Below, piece by piece: positions 56,884-64,000 of a DNA stretch of 64,000 nt. The position numbers were made by a program, and so were the translations under genes. How positions within the stretch are numbered: the stretch's first letter is position 1; the number at the start of each line of letters is the position of its first letter. Origin of the DNA: Mycobacterium sp. 1554424.7 (GTDB lineage Bacteria; Actinomycetota; Actinomycetes; Mycobacteriales; Mycobacteriaceae); contig NZ_LZSE01000044.1 of NCBI RefSeq assembly GCF_001665295.1, forward strand, positions 1 to 64,000. The letters run 5' to 3'. Under the pieces are notes generated by a model that saw only the letters and a list, made by a program, of their open reading frames with translations, did not search any database and was not told the origin of the DNA.

Positions 56884-59598
56884 GTGCCCGCCGCCACCCC
56901 TCAGAAAACAGAGGAACAAACCAAACCGACACTCATGCTCTTGGACGGCAATTCGCTGGCGTTCCGGGCGTTCTACGCGCTGCCCGCCGAGAACTTCAAG
57001 ACCCGCGGCGGGCTGACCACCAACGCGGTGTACGGCTTCACCGCCATGCTGATCAACCTGCTGCGCGACGAGGCACCGACCCACATCGCCGCCGCATTCG
57101 ACGTGTCGCGGCAGACCTTCCGCTCCGAGCGCTACCCCGAGTACAAGGCCAACCGGTCCTCGACGCCGGACGAGTTCCACGGGCAGATCGACATCACCAA
57201 GGAAGTGCTGGGCGCGCTGGGCATCACGGTGCTCTCGGAGCAGGGGTTCGAGGCCGACGACCTGATCGCGACGCTGGCCACCCAGGCCGAAAACGAGGGC
57301 TACCGCGTGCTGGTGGTCAGCGGTGACCGCGATTCGCTGCAACTGGTCAGCGACGACGTGACGGTGCTCTACCCCCGCAAGGGCGTCAGCGAACTGACCC
57401 GCTTCACCCCGGAGGCCGTCGTCGAAAAGTACGGGCTGACCCCGCAGCAGTACCCCGACTTCGCCGCGCTGCGCGGCGATCCCAGCGACAACCTGCCCGG
57501 CATTCCCGGGGTGGGAGAGAAGACCGCTTCGAAGTGGATCGCCGAATACGGCTCGCTGCAGGCGTTGGTGGACAACGTCGACTCGGTCCGCGGCAAGGTG
57601 GGCGACGCGCTGCGCGCCAACCTCGCCAGCGTTATTCGCAACCGCGAACTCACCGACCTCGTCAAAGATGTGCCGCTGGCCCAAACCCCGGACACGCTGC
57701 GGCTGCAGCCCTGGGACCGCGACCAGATCCACCGGCTGTTCGACGACCTGGAGTTCCGCGTGCTGCGCGACCGGCTGTTCGAGACCCTGGTGGCCGTCGA
57801 GCCGGAGGTGGACGAGGGCTTCGACGTGCGCGGGGACGCGCTCGAGCCCGGCACCGTCGGTCAGTGGCTGGCCGCGCACGCCGGCGACGGGCGCCGGGCG
57901 GGGCTGGCCGTGGCGGGCACCCACCTGCCGCACGGCGGGGACGCCACCGGGCTGGGCATCGCCGCTGCCGACGGCGACGGCGCCTACATCGACACCGCCA
58001 CGCTGACCCCCGACGACGACGCCGCGCTGGCGGCGTGGCTGGCCGACCCGGCGAAACCCAAGGCGCTGCACGAGGCCAAGCTGGCCATCCACGACCTGGC
58101 CGGCCGCGGCTGGACGCTGGACGGCGTCACCTCCGACACCGCGCTGGCGGCCTACCTGGTGCGCCCGGGGCAGCGCAGCTTCACCCTCGACGACCTGTCG
58201 CTGCGCTACCTGCGTCGCGAGCTGCGGGCGGAAACGCCTGAGCAGCAACAGCTTTCGCTGCTCGACGACATGGACGGGGTGGACGAGCAGGCCGTCGCGA
58301 CCCTGATCCTGCGCGCCCGGGCGGTGGTGGACCTGGCTGACGCGCTGGACGCCGAGCTGGATCGGATCGACTCCACCGCGCTGCTGGGCGAGATGGAGCT
58401 GCCGGTGCAACAGGTGCTGGCCGATATGGAAAGGGCCGGCATCGCCGTCGACCTGCGCCTGCTGGGCGAGCTGCAAAGCCAGTTTGCCGACCAGATCCGC
58501 GACGCCGCCGAGGCCGCGTACGCGGTGATCGGCAAGCAGATCAACCTCGGCTCGCCCAAGCAGCTGCAGGTGGTGCTGTTCGACGAACTCGGGATGCCGA
58601 AAACCAAGCGCACCAAGACCGGCTACACCACCGACGCCGACGCCCTGCAGTCGCTGTTCGACAAGACCGGGCACCCGTTCCTGCAGCATCTGCTGGCCCA
58701 CCGCGACGTCACCCGGCTCAAGGTCACCGTCGACGGGCTGCTGAACTCGGTGGCCGCCGACGGCCGCATCCACACCACGTTCAACCAGACGATCGCGGCG
58801 ACCGGCAGGCTGTCGTCGACGGAACCCAACCTGCAGAACATTCCGATCCGCACCGAGGAGGGCCGCCAGATCCGCGACGGCTTCGTGGTCGGAAAGGGTT
58901 ACGCCGAGCTGATGACGGCGGACTACAGCCAGATCGAGATGCGCATCATGGCGCACCTGTCGCGGGACGAGGGCCTGATCGAGGCCTTCAACACCGGGGA
59001 GGATCTGCATTCGTTCGTCGCGTCGCGGGCCTTCGGGGTTCCGATCGAGGAGGTCACCGCCGAGCTGCGCCGCCGGGTCAAGGCGATGTCCTACGGGCTG
59101 GCGTACGGGTTGAGCGCCTACGGCCTGTCCGCCCAGCTCAAGATCTCCACCGAGGAGGCGAAGGAACAGATGGACGCCTACTTCGCCCGATTCGGCGGTA
59201 TCCGCGACTACCTGCACGACGTCGTGGAGCAGGCCCGCAAGGACGGCTACACCTCCACCGTGCTGGGTCGCCGCCGCTACCTGCCCGAGCTGGACAGCAG
59301 CAACCGCAACGTCCGCGAGGCCGCCGAGCGGGCGGCGCTCAATGCGCCCATCCAGGGCAGCGCGGCCGACATCATCAAGGTGGCGATGATCGAGGTCGAC
59401 AAGGCCATCAAGCAGGCCGGACTCGCATCCCGGATGCTCCTGCAGGTGCACGACGAGCTGTTGTTCGAAATCGCGCCCGGCGAGCGGGAACAGGTCGAGG
59501 CGTTGGCCCGCGAGAAGATGGGCGGCGCCTACCCGCTCGACGTGCCGCTGGAGGTCTCGGTCGGTTACGGCCGCTCATGGGACACCGCCGCGCACTAG
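56884..59598 (+). CDS. polA: DNA polymerase I
   Basis: Fills gaps and removes RNA primers in replication and repair. The 904 residues hold an N-terminal 5'-3' exonuclease (MLLDGNSLAFRAFYALP, GDRDSLQLVSDDVTVL, GVGEKTASKWIAEYG), a degenerate 3'-5' exonuclease region lacking the usual acidic motifs (about 350-500), and a polymerase domain with DYSQIEMRIMAHLS (motif A), RRVKAMSYGLAYGLS (motif B) and LQVHDELLFE (motif C). The start is GTG 56884, probably leaderless. Confidence 0.96.
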   Translation: MPAATPQKTEEQTKPTLMLLDGNSLAFRAFYALPAENFKTRGGLTTNAVYGFTAMLINLLRDEAPTHIAAAFDVSRQTFRSERYPEYKANRSSTPDEFHGQIDITKEVLGALGITVLSEQGFEADDLIATLATQAENEGYRVLVVSGDRDSLQLVSDDVTVLYPRKGVSELTRFTPEAVVEKYGLTPQQYPDFAALRGDPSDNLPGIPGVGEKTASKWIAEYGSLQALVDNVDSVRGKVGDALRANLASVIRNRELTDLVKDVPLAQTPDTLRLQPWDRDQIHRLFDDLEFRVLRDRLFETLVAVEPEVDEGFDVRGDALEPGTVGQWLAAHAGDGRRAGLAVAGTHLPHGGDATGLGIAAADGDGAYIDTATLTPDDDAALAAWLADPAKPKALHEAKLAIHDLAGRGWTLDGVTSDTALAAYLVRPGQRSFTLDDLSLRYLRRELRAETPEQQQLSLLDDMDGVDEQAVATLILRARAVVDLADALDAELDRIDSTALLGEMELPVQQVLADMERAGIAVDLRLLGELQSQFADQIRDAAEAAYAVIGKQINLGSPKQLQVVLFDELGMPKTKRTKTGYTTDADALQSLFDKTGHPFLQHLLAHRDVTRLKVTVDGLLNSVAADGRIHTTFNQTIAATGRLSSTEPNLQNIPIRTEEGRQIRDGFVVGKGYAELMTADYSQIEMRIMAHLSRDEGLIEAFNTGEDLHSFVASRAFGVPIEEVTAELRRRVKAMSYGLAYGLSAYGLSAQLKISTEEAKEQMDAYFARFGGIRDYLHDVVEQARKDGYTSTVLGRRRYLPELDSSNRNVREAAERAALNAPIQGSAADIIKVAMIEVDKAIKQAGLASRMLLQVHDELLFEIAPGEREQVEALAREKMGGAYPLDVPLEVSVGYGRSWDTAAH

Positions 59599-59640
59599 CG
59601 CGGCGATCCGGACGTGGCGGCGCACTAGGCATCTGCCGGG

Positions 59641-59684
59641 TAACGTGAGGGCGAAAAATCGGCCGGAAATTCGCCCTGGCGTTA
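59641..59684. terminator. Hairpin after polA
   Basis: TAACGTGAGGGCGAA (59641-59655) pairs with TTCGCCCTGGCGTTA (59670-59684) at 13 of 15 positions. The core GAGGGCGAAAAATCG resembles the centre of intergenic copies A and D. It lies between genes on the same strand. Confidence 0.55.
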
Positions 59685-59713
59685 CATTTGCGTCATTCCG
59701 GACGCCGCCGAGT

Positions 59714-59750
59714 TTGTCCAGCGTGTGCCCTGTCGAGTAGCCTCGACAGG
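59714..59750 (+). promoter_or_regulatory. Candidate rpsA promoter with palindrome over the -10 box
   Basis: TTGTCC (59714-59719) and TAGCCT (59738-59743), 18 bases apart, fit a housekeeping promoter. CCTGTCGA (59729-59736) and TCGACAGG (59743-59750) form perfect arms around the -10 box, so an operator or a start-site hairpin is possible. Confidence 0.5.
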
Positions 59751-59801
59751 TAAATCCTGAATTGTCCCTACGACCCAACCTGTCCGGAGCAACCCAACAA
59801 C

Positions 59802-61247
59802 ATGCCGAGTCCCGCCGTCACCTCGCCGCAAGTAGCCGTCAACGACATAGGCTCGAGCGAGGATTTTCTCGCCGCAATAGACAAAACGATCAAGTACTTC
59901 AACGATGGCGACATCGTCGAAGGCACCATCGTCAAAGTTGACCGGGACGAGGTGCTCCTCGACATCGGCTACAAGACCGAAGGGGTCATCCCCGCCCGCG
60001 AGCTCTCCATCAAGCACGATGTCGACCCCAACGAGGTCGTTTCCGTGGGTGATGAGGTCGAGGCCCTGGTCCTCACGAAGGAGGACAAAGAGGGCCGGCT
60101 GATCCTGTCCAAGAAGCGCGCGCAGTACGAGCGCGCCTGGGGCACCATCGAGGCGCTCAAGGAGAAGGACGAGGCCGTCAAGGGCACCGTCATCGAGGTC
60201 GTCAAGGGTGGCCTGATCCTCGACATCGGGTTGCGCGGCTTCCTGCCGGCGTCGCTCGTCGAGATGCGGCGCGTCCGCGACCTGCAGCCCTACATCGGCA
60301 AGGAGATCGAGGCCAAGATCATCGAGCTGGACAAGAACCGCAACAACGTGGTGCTGTCCCGCCGGGCCTGGCTGGAGCAGACCCAGTCCGAGGTGCGCAG
60401 CGAGTTCCTCAACCAGCTGCAAAAGGGCAGCATCCGCAAGGGTGTGGTCTCCTCGATCGTCAACTTCGGCGCGTTCGTCGACCTCGGCGGTGTGGACGGC
60501 CTGGTGCACGTGTCCGAGCTGTCCTGGAAGCACATCGACCACCCGTCCGAGGTGGTGCAGGTCGGCGACGAGGTCACCGTCGAGGTGCTCGACGTCGACA
60601 TGGACCGCGAGCGGGTTTCGTTGTCGCTCAAGGCGACCCAGGAAGACCCGTGGCGCCACTTCGCCCGCACGCACGCCATCGGCCAGATCGTGCCCGGCAA
60701 GGTCACCAAGCTGGTTCCGTTCGGCGCGTTCGTGCGCGTCGAGGAGGGCATCGAGGGCCTGGTGCACATCTCCGAGCTGGCCGAGCGCCACGTCGAGGTG
60801 CCCGACCAGGTGGTCGCCGTCGGCGACGACGCGATGGTCAAGGTCATCGACATCGACCTGGAGCGCCGCCGAATCTCGTTGTCGCTCAAGCAGGCCAACG
60901 AGGACTACACCGAGGAATTCGACCCGGCGAAGTACGGCATGGCCGACAGCTACGACGAGCAGGGCAACTACATCTTCCCCGAGGGCTTCGACTCCGAGAC
61001 CAACGAATGGCTCGAGGGCTTCGACGCCCAGCGTAACGAGTGGGAGGCGCGCTACGCCGAGGCGGAACGCCGGCACAAGATGCACACGGCGCAGATGGAG
61101 AAGTTCGCCGCCGCCGAGTCGGCCGCCCACGCCGCCGGCGATTCGGCGCCGGGCAACGGCGCGTCGTCGGAGAAGGCGGCCGGTGGTTCGCTGGCCAGCG
61201 ACGCCCAGTTGGCCGCCCTGCGGGAAAAGCTCGCCGGCAACGCCTGA
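59802..61247 (+). CDS. rpsA: 30S ribosomal protein S1
   Basis: RNA-binding ribosomal protein that helps start translation on structured messages. The 481 residues, as in M. tuberculosis, hold four S1 domains (about 35-105, 122-188, 207-277 and 293-363), each with the VxxGxVxxIxxFGAFV pattern, for example GVVSSIVNFGAFVDLGGVDG. The C-terminal tail is low in structure and ends AALREKLAGNA. The ATG follows a weak GGAG at 14 bases. Known as a proposed target of pyrazinoic acid. Confidence 0.96.
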   Translation: MPSPAVTSPQVAVNDIGSSEDFLAAIDKTIKYFNDGDIVEGTIVKVDRDEVLLDIGYKTEGVIPARELSIKHDVDPNEVVSVGDEVEALVLTKEDKEGRLILSKKRAQYERAWGTIEALKEKDEAVKGTVIEVVKGGLILDIGLRGFLPASLVEMRRVRDLQPYIGKEIEAKIIELDKNRNNVVLSRRAWLEQTQSEVRSEFLNQLQKGSIRKGVVSSIVNFGAFVDLGGVDGLVHVSELSWKHIDHPSEVVQVGDEVTVEVLDVDMDRERVSLSLKATQEDPWRHFARTHAIGQIVPGKVTKLVPFGAFVRVEEGIEGLVHISELAERHVEVPDQVVAVGDDAMVKVIDIDLERRRISLSLKQANEDYTEEFDPAKYGMADSYDEQGNYIFPEGFDSETNEWLEGFDAQRNEWEARYAEAERRHKMHTAQMEKFAAAESAAHAAGDSAPGNGASSEKAAGGSLASDAQLAALREKLAGNA

Positions 61248-61259
61248 TTCAGCTCGCTG

Positions 61260-62438
61260 ATGCTGCGCATCGGGTTGACCGGCGGCATCGGCGCCGGCAA
61301 GTCGGCGGTGTCGTCCACGTTCGCGAAGTGCGGTGCCGTCATCGTCGACGGGGACGTCATCGCGCGCGAGGTGGTCGAGCCGGGCACCGAGGGCCTCAAG
61401 GCGCTCGTCGAGGCGTTCGGTGACGACATTCTGCAGCCCGACGGATCGCTGGATCGTCCGGCCTTGGCCGCCAAGGCCTTTCGCGACGACGAGGCGCGCC
61501 AGAAGCTCAACGGGATCGTGCACCCGCTGGTCGGTAAGCGGCGCGCCGAGATCATCGCCTCGGTGCCCGAGGATTCGGTCGTCGTCGAAGACATTCCGCT
61601 GCTCGTAGAGTCGGGGATGGCGCCGCTGTTCCCGCTCGTCGTGGTGGTGCACGCCGACGTCGAGGTGCGGGTGCGACGGCTGGTCGACCTACGCGGCATG
61701 CCCGAGGACGACGCCCGCGCCCGGATCGCCGCGCAGGCAGACGACGAGCAGCGTCGCGCCGTCGCCGACGTGTGGCTGGACAACTCGGGCAGCCCGGAGG
61801 AGCTCTCGCAGCGCGCCCGCGACGTCTGGGACCACCGGATCCTGCCGTTTTCCCACAACCTGAGCGGGCGCCAGATCGCGCACGCGCCCGCGCGTCTAGT
61901 GCCGGCCGACCCGAGCTGGCCCGAGCAGGCGCGGCGGATCGTCAATCGGTTGCAAACCGCTTGCGGCCACCGGGCGCTGCGCATCGACCACATCGGCTCC
62001 ACCGCGCTGCCCGCCTTGGACGCCAAGGACGTCATCGACATCCAGATCACCGTCGAATCGCTCGCCGTCGCCGACGAGCTCGCCAAGCCGCTATTGTCGG
62101 CCGGCTACCCGCGCATCGAGGCCATTACCGAGGACGTAGCCCACACCGACGACACCGCCTTGTGGCACAAGCGGATTCACGCCTCCGCCGACCCGGGCCG
62201 GCCGACCAACGTGCACATTCGGGTCAACGGGTGGCCCAACCAGCAATTCGCCCTGCTGTTCGTAGCCTGGCTGCGGGCCGACGTCGGCGCCCCGGCCGAC
62301 TACCTGGCCGTCAAGCTCAAGGCCGAACAGGCGGCGGGCGGCGACATCTCGCGCTACGTCGCCGCCAAGGAACCATGGTTTGCCGATGCGTACCGGCGGG
62401 CCTGGCAGTGGGCCGACTCAACCGGATGGCAGCCCTAG
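61260..62438 (+). CDS. coaE: Dephospho-CoA kinase fused to a GrpB/UPF0157 domain
   Basis: Last enzyme of CoA synthesis, which phosphorylates dephospho-CoA. Residues 1-200 are the kinase: P-loop GLTGGIGAGKSAVSS at 6-20, DGDVIAREVVEPG, and the lid LRGMPEDDARARIAAQ. Residues 205-390 are a GrpB (UPF0157) domain, with RIDHIGSTALPALDAKDVID and NVHIRVNGWPNQQFALLFVA, a nucleotidyltransferase-like fold of unknown activity. M. tuberculosis has the same fusion. The start is ATG 61260, 12 bases after rpsA. Confidence 0.94.
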   Translation: MLRIGLTGGIGAGKSAVSSTFAKCGAVIVDGDVIAREVVEPGTEGLKALVEAFGDDILQPDGSLDRPALAAKAFRDDEARQKLNGIVHPLVGKRRAEIIASVPEDSVVVEDIPLLVESGMAPLFPLVVVVHADVEVRVRRLVDLRGMPEDDARARIAAQADDEQRRAVADVWLDNSGSPEELSQRARDVWDHRILPFSHNLSGRQIAHAPARLVPADPSWPEQARRIVNRLQTACGHRALRIDHIGSTALPALDAKDVIDIQITVESLAVADELAKPLLSAGYPRIEAITEDVAHTDDTALWHKRIHASADPGRPTNVHIRVNGWPNQQFALLFVAWLRADVGAPADYLAVKLKAEQAAGGDISRYVAAKEPWFADAYRRAWQWADSTGWQP

Positions 62439-62852
62439 CCGGTCCGGCGTCGCGCCGCACTGCAGCATGCCGTTCTTGGGATCGGAATTGCCGGGCGTTG
62501 GTCTGACGAACTGATCGAGCTGCGTGAAAACGTTGTCGTCCACGTCGATCTCGCAGTGCACATTCGCCGAGTAAGGGAAATGCAGCACGATCTGCATGCC
62601 GGCCTGCTGCGGATCGGGCAACACGGTGTTGGCCTCGAACACGTTGCCGGGCATCGACGGAAGGTTGGTGCTGTTCGCCCGGTTGCCGTTGATCACGAAA
62701 ATGGCCTGACTGCCGGTGGTCAGCGCGTCGACCCGGGCGCGGTAGGTGATGTTGTGCAGGTCGGCCTTCGCGGTTGCCGGGCTTAGCTGGGACCCGGCCG
62801 CGATGACGGTCAAGGCCGTGATCGCCATCCATTTGTGGTTGCTGGGACTCAT
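62418..62852 (-). CDS. Secreted protein, Rv1632c type
   Basis: A 144-residue protein with a signal peptide (MSPSNHKWMAITALTVIAAG, then SQLSPATAKA). The mature part, DLHNITYRARVDALTTGSQA to GMLQCGATPDRLGLPSG, contains two Cys that could form a disulfide. It is a beta-rich small mycobacterial exported protein without known function. The start is ATG 62852, 11 bases after the fpg stop; the end overlaps convergent coaE by 21 bases. Likely the last gene of the minus-strand repair transcript. Confidence 0.8.
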   Translation of the reverse strand: MSPSNHKWMAITALTVIAAGSQLSPATAKADLHNITYRARVDALTTGSQAIFVINGNRANSTNLPSMPGNVFEANTVLPDPQQAGMQIVLHFPYSANVHCEIDVDDNVFTQLDQFVRPTPGNSDPKNGMLQCGATPDRLGLPSG

Positions 62853-62863
62853 AGCAGCCGAGA

Positions 62864-63643
62864 TTACCCGGGTTGACAGCGCGGGCACCACACCGATGTC
62901 CGCCCGGCGACCCGGGCGCGCGCCAGGCGGGTGCCGCAGCGCGGACAGGACGGGTCGGGTTCGTCGCGCACCCGGGTGAGCCACCGCGGCAGGCCGGGCA
63001 CCCGGCCGTGCGGCACCGACGTGTGCAGCACCCGCGCCATCGCGGTGTGCAGGCCCTTGACGTCCTCGGCCCCCAGTTCCGGGATCGGGCGGTGCGGCGC
63101 GATCCGCGCCCGCCAGCAGATCTCGTCGGTGAGCAGGTTGCCCAGACCGGCGATCACCGCCTGGTCCATCAGCGTCGGCTTCAGCCGCCCGGACCGGCCG
63201 CGCAGCGCCCCGCGAAACGCCGGCAGCCCGAGGAACAGCGCGTCGGGACCCTGCGGGCCCGTCACGTGCGCGACGTCTTCGTCGTCGTCGGCCAGCCACA
63301 CCCCGCGTAGCTTGCGCAGGTCGGCGTAGCGCAATTCGCCGCGGTCCAGCGCGATCACCAGCCGCTCGTACGGCTCGCGCTCGGCGCCGTCGGCGGCATA
63401 GTGCGGGTGTCCGGTCATGCCGCTGTGCACGAGCAGCGTCGGGCCGTCCGTCGGCAGGATCAGCCACTTGCCGTGCCGGCGTGGGGTATCGAAGCGGCGC
63501 CCGTCGAGCCGCCGGCCGAAGGCCGCGGCGGTGCTGTTTCGCAAGATGCCCGGATCGCGGACCTGGACTCCCCGGATCCGCTTGCCGGGCAGCGCTTCGG
63601 CCAGCTCTCGGCGGAACCCCTCCACGTCGGGCAGTTCAGGCAC
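62864..63643 (-). CDS. Fpg/Nei-family DNA glycosylase
   Basis: Bifunctional glycosylase/AP lyase that removes oxidised bases. The 259 residues begin with the catalytic MPELPDVEGF (Pro2 nucleophile, Glu3), Lys59 in HGKWLILP, the H2TH region DQAVIAGLGNLLTDEICWRA, and a C-terminal zinc finger CPRCGTRLARARVAGRTSVW to CPRC (Cys233, 236, 253 and 256). All key residues are intact. GTG 63643 overlaps the end of a LigD-type polymerase gene by 8 bases, suggesting a paired repair unit. No gene name is given because mycobacteria have several Fpg/Nei paralogues. Confidence 0.93.
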   Translation of the reverse strand: MPELPDVEGFRRELAEALPGKRIRGVQVRDPGILRNSTAAAFGRRLDGRRFDTPRRHGKWLILPTDGPTLLVHSGMTGHPHYAADGAEREPYERLVIALDRGELRYADLRKLRGVWLADDDEDVAHVTGPQGPDALFLGLPAFRGALRGRSGRLKPTLMDQAVIAGLGNLLTDEICWRARIAPHRPIPELGAEDVKGLHTAMARVLHTSVPHGRVPGLPRWLTRVRDEPDPSCPRCGTRLARARVAGRTSVWCPRCQPG

Positions 63644-64000
63644 GAAGCTTCGCCACCCGCTGCGCGGGGCCCGTCAGCGAGCGCGCGTGCCTGTGCATGC
63701 CGGCCCACGGATCACCTTGCCCGGCAATTCGTTTGGGAACATCGCGAATGGTGAAGCGGTCCGCCCGCAAGCTTCTCTTGTTCAAGGCGTCCAGCTCCTC
63801 CCACTCCAGCGGCGTCGCCACCGGCGCGCCCGCGCGGGCCCGCACCGAATACGGCGCAACGGCGGTCTGCGCGTAGGCATTTCGCATGATGTCCAGATAC
63901 ACCCGGTTGCCGCGCTTGTCCTTGCGGGCTTCCAAGGTGCGATGCGCGGCGTCGTCGGCCACCACCACCTCGGCGACCTCGCGGGCGAACTCGCGGACCG
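63636..64000 (-). CDS. LigD-type NHEJ polymerase domain protein, C-terminal part
   Basis: Partial gene entering from the right edge; about 121 codons are visible. VYLDIMRNAYAQTAVAPYSV, then RARAGAPVATPLEWEELDAL and FTIRDVPKRIAGQGDPWAGM are the C-terminal blocks of LigD/PolD primase-polymerases, which fill gaps and add ribonucleotides in end joining. The protein ends soon after this domain, so it is a stand-alone polymerase (PolD-like), or the last domain of a larger protein whose N-terminus lies outside. Coupled to the downstream glycosylase gene. Confidence 0.9.
   Translation of the reverse strand, partial: VREFAREVAEVVVADDAAHRTLEARKDKRGNRVYLDIMRNAYAQTAVAPYSVRARAGAPVATPLEWEELDALNKRSLRADRFTIRDVPKRIAGQGDPWAGMHRHARSLTGPAQRVAKLRA

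Noticed and set aside
56857-59451. Long open frame of 864 codons antisense to polA
   Set aside because: It follows the codon bias of high-G+C polA, is rich in His/Gln/Arg typical of shadow frames and has no domain.

Overview
This is chromosomal DNA from a slow-growing, non-tuberculous Mycobacterium. G+C is high throughout, many genes start with GTG or TTG, PGRS-type glycine-rich coding sequence is present, and the gene order follows M. tuberculosis H37Rv from bioF1 (Rv1569) to Rv1632c. That synteny is recalled from knowledge of H37Rv, not computed. No plasmid, prophage, transposase or CRISPR array is visible. The phiRv1 prophage that sits between bioD and bioB in H37Rv is absent.

Layout. 1-1107: PGRS-type sequence on both strands, meeting at a palindrome near 310. 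1156-3493: bioF, bioD and a 2H phosphoesterase. 3601-7432: four minus-strand membrane or metal-ligand-rich genes in the phiRv1 position. 7577-9514: bioB, bsaP and a membrane protein. 9621-15352: a lipase, the NrtR-type repressor and divergent nadABC. 15427-18371: a regulator/oxidoreductase cassette (AraC, SRPBCC, TetR, zinc alcohol dehydrogenase) flanked by copies of an intergenic repeat. 18505-25383: a deazaflavin-type oxidoreductase and hisD-C-B-H-A-impA-F-I. 25518-28785: a Ser/Thr kinase with a TPM-like ectodomain, an AraC regulator and a methyltransferase. 28840-30500: chaA and bcpB. 30554-35770: trpE, a membrane protein, then trpC-B-A. 35767-41171: lgt with a very long acidic repeat tail, a TM2 protein, a DUF2752 protein, pykA and tesB1. 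41316-45726: a DUF2156-type membrane protein, a DinB/MDMPI protein, a WYL regulator and an epoxide hydrolase. 45707-52177: cydC-D-B-A and an HdeD-like protein. 52226-54176: a class III adenylate cyclase, a DUF488 protein and a tRNA with a CAA anticodon. 54270-62852: pdtaR, a thiolase-like protein with its DUF35 partner, polA, rpsA, coaE and a secreted protein. 62864-64000: an Fpg/Nei glycosylase and the C-terminus of a LigD-type polymerase.

How the genes work together. Biotin, NAD, histidine and tryptophan synthesis form tightly packed, often overlapping operons. HisA is expected to be the bifunctional PriA enzyme, which links the his and trp pathways because no trpF is seen. NadABC is controlled from a single palindrome that covers both divergent promoters. 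The cyd block encodes cytochrome bd and its ABC exporter, and a TACTACA-type dyad sits at the cydA promoter. polA, rpsA, coaE and the Fpg/LigD-pol pair give a replication, translation and repair end to the window.

At the scale of the whole window, all seven convergent gene junctions that leave a gap carry a repeat or hairpin. The other four convergent pairs overlap. Many genes have a TANNNT-like hexamer 6-8 bases before the start codon, consistent with leaderless transcripts.
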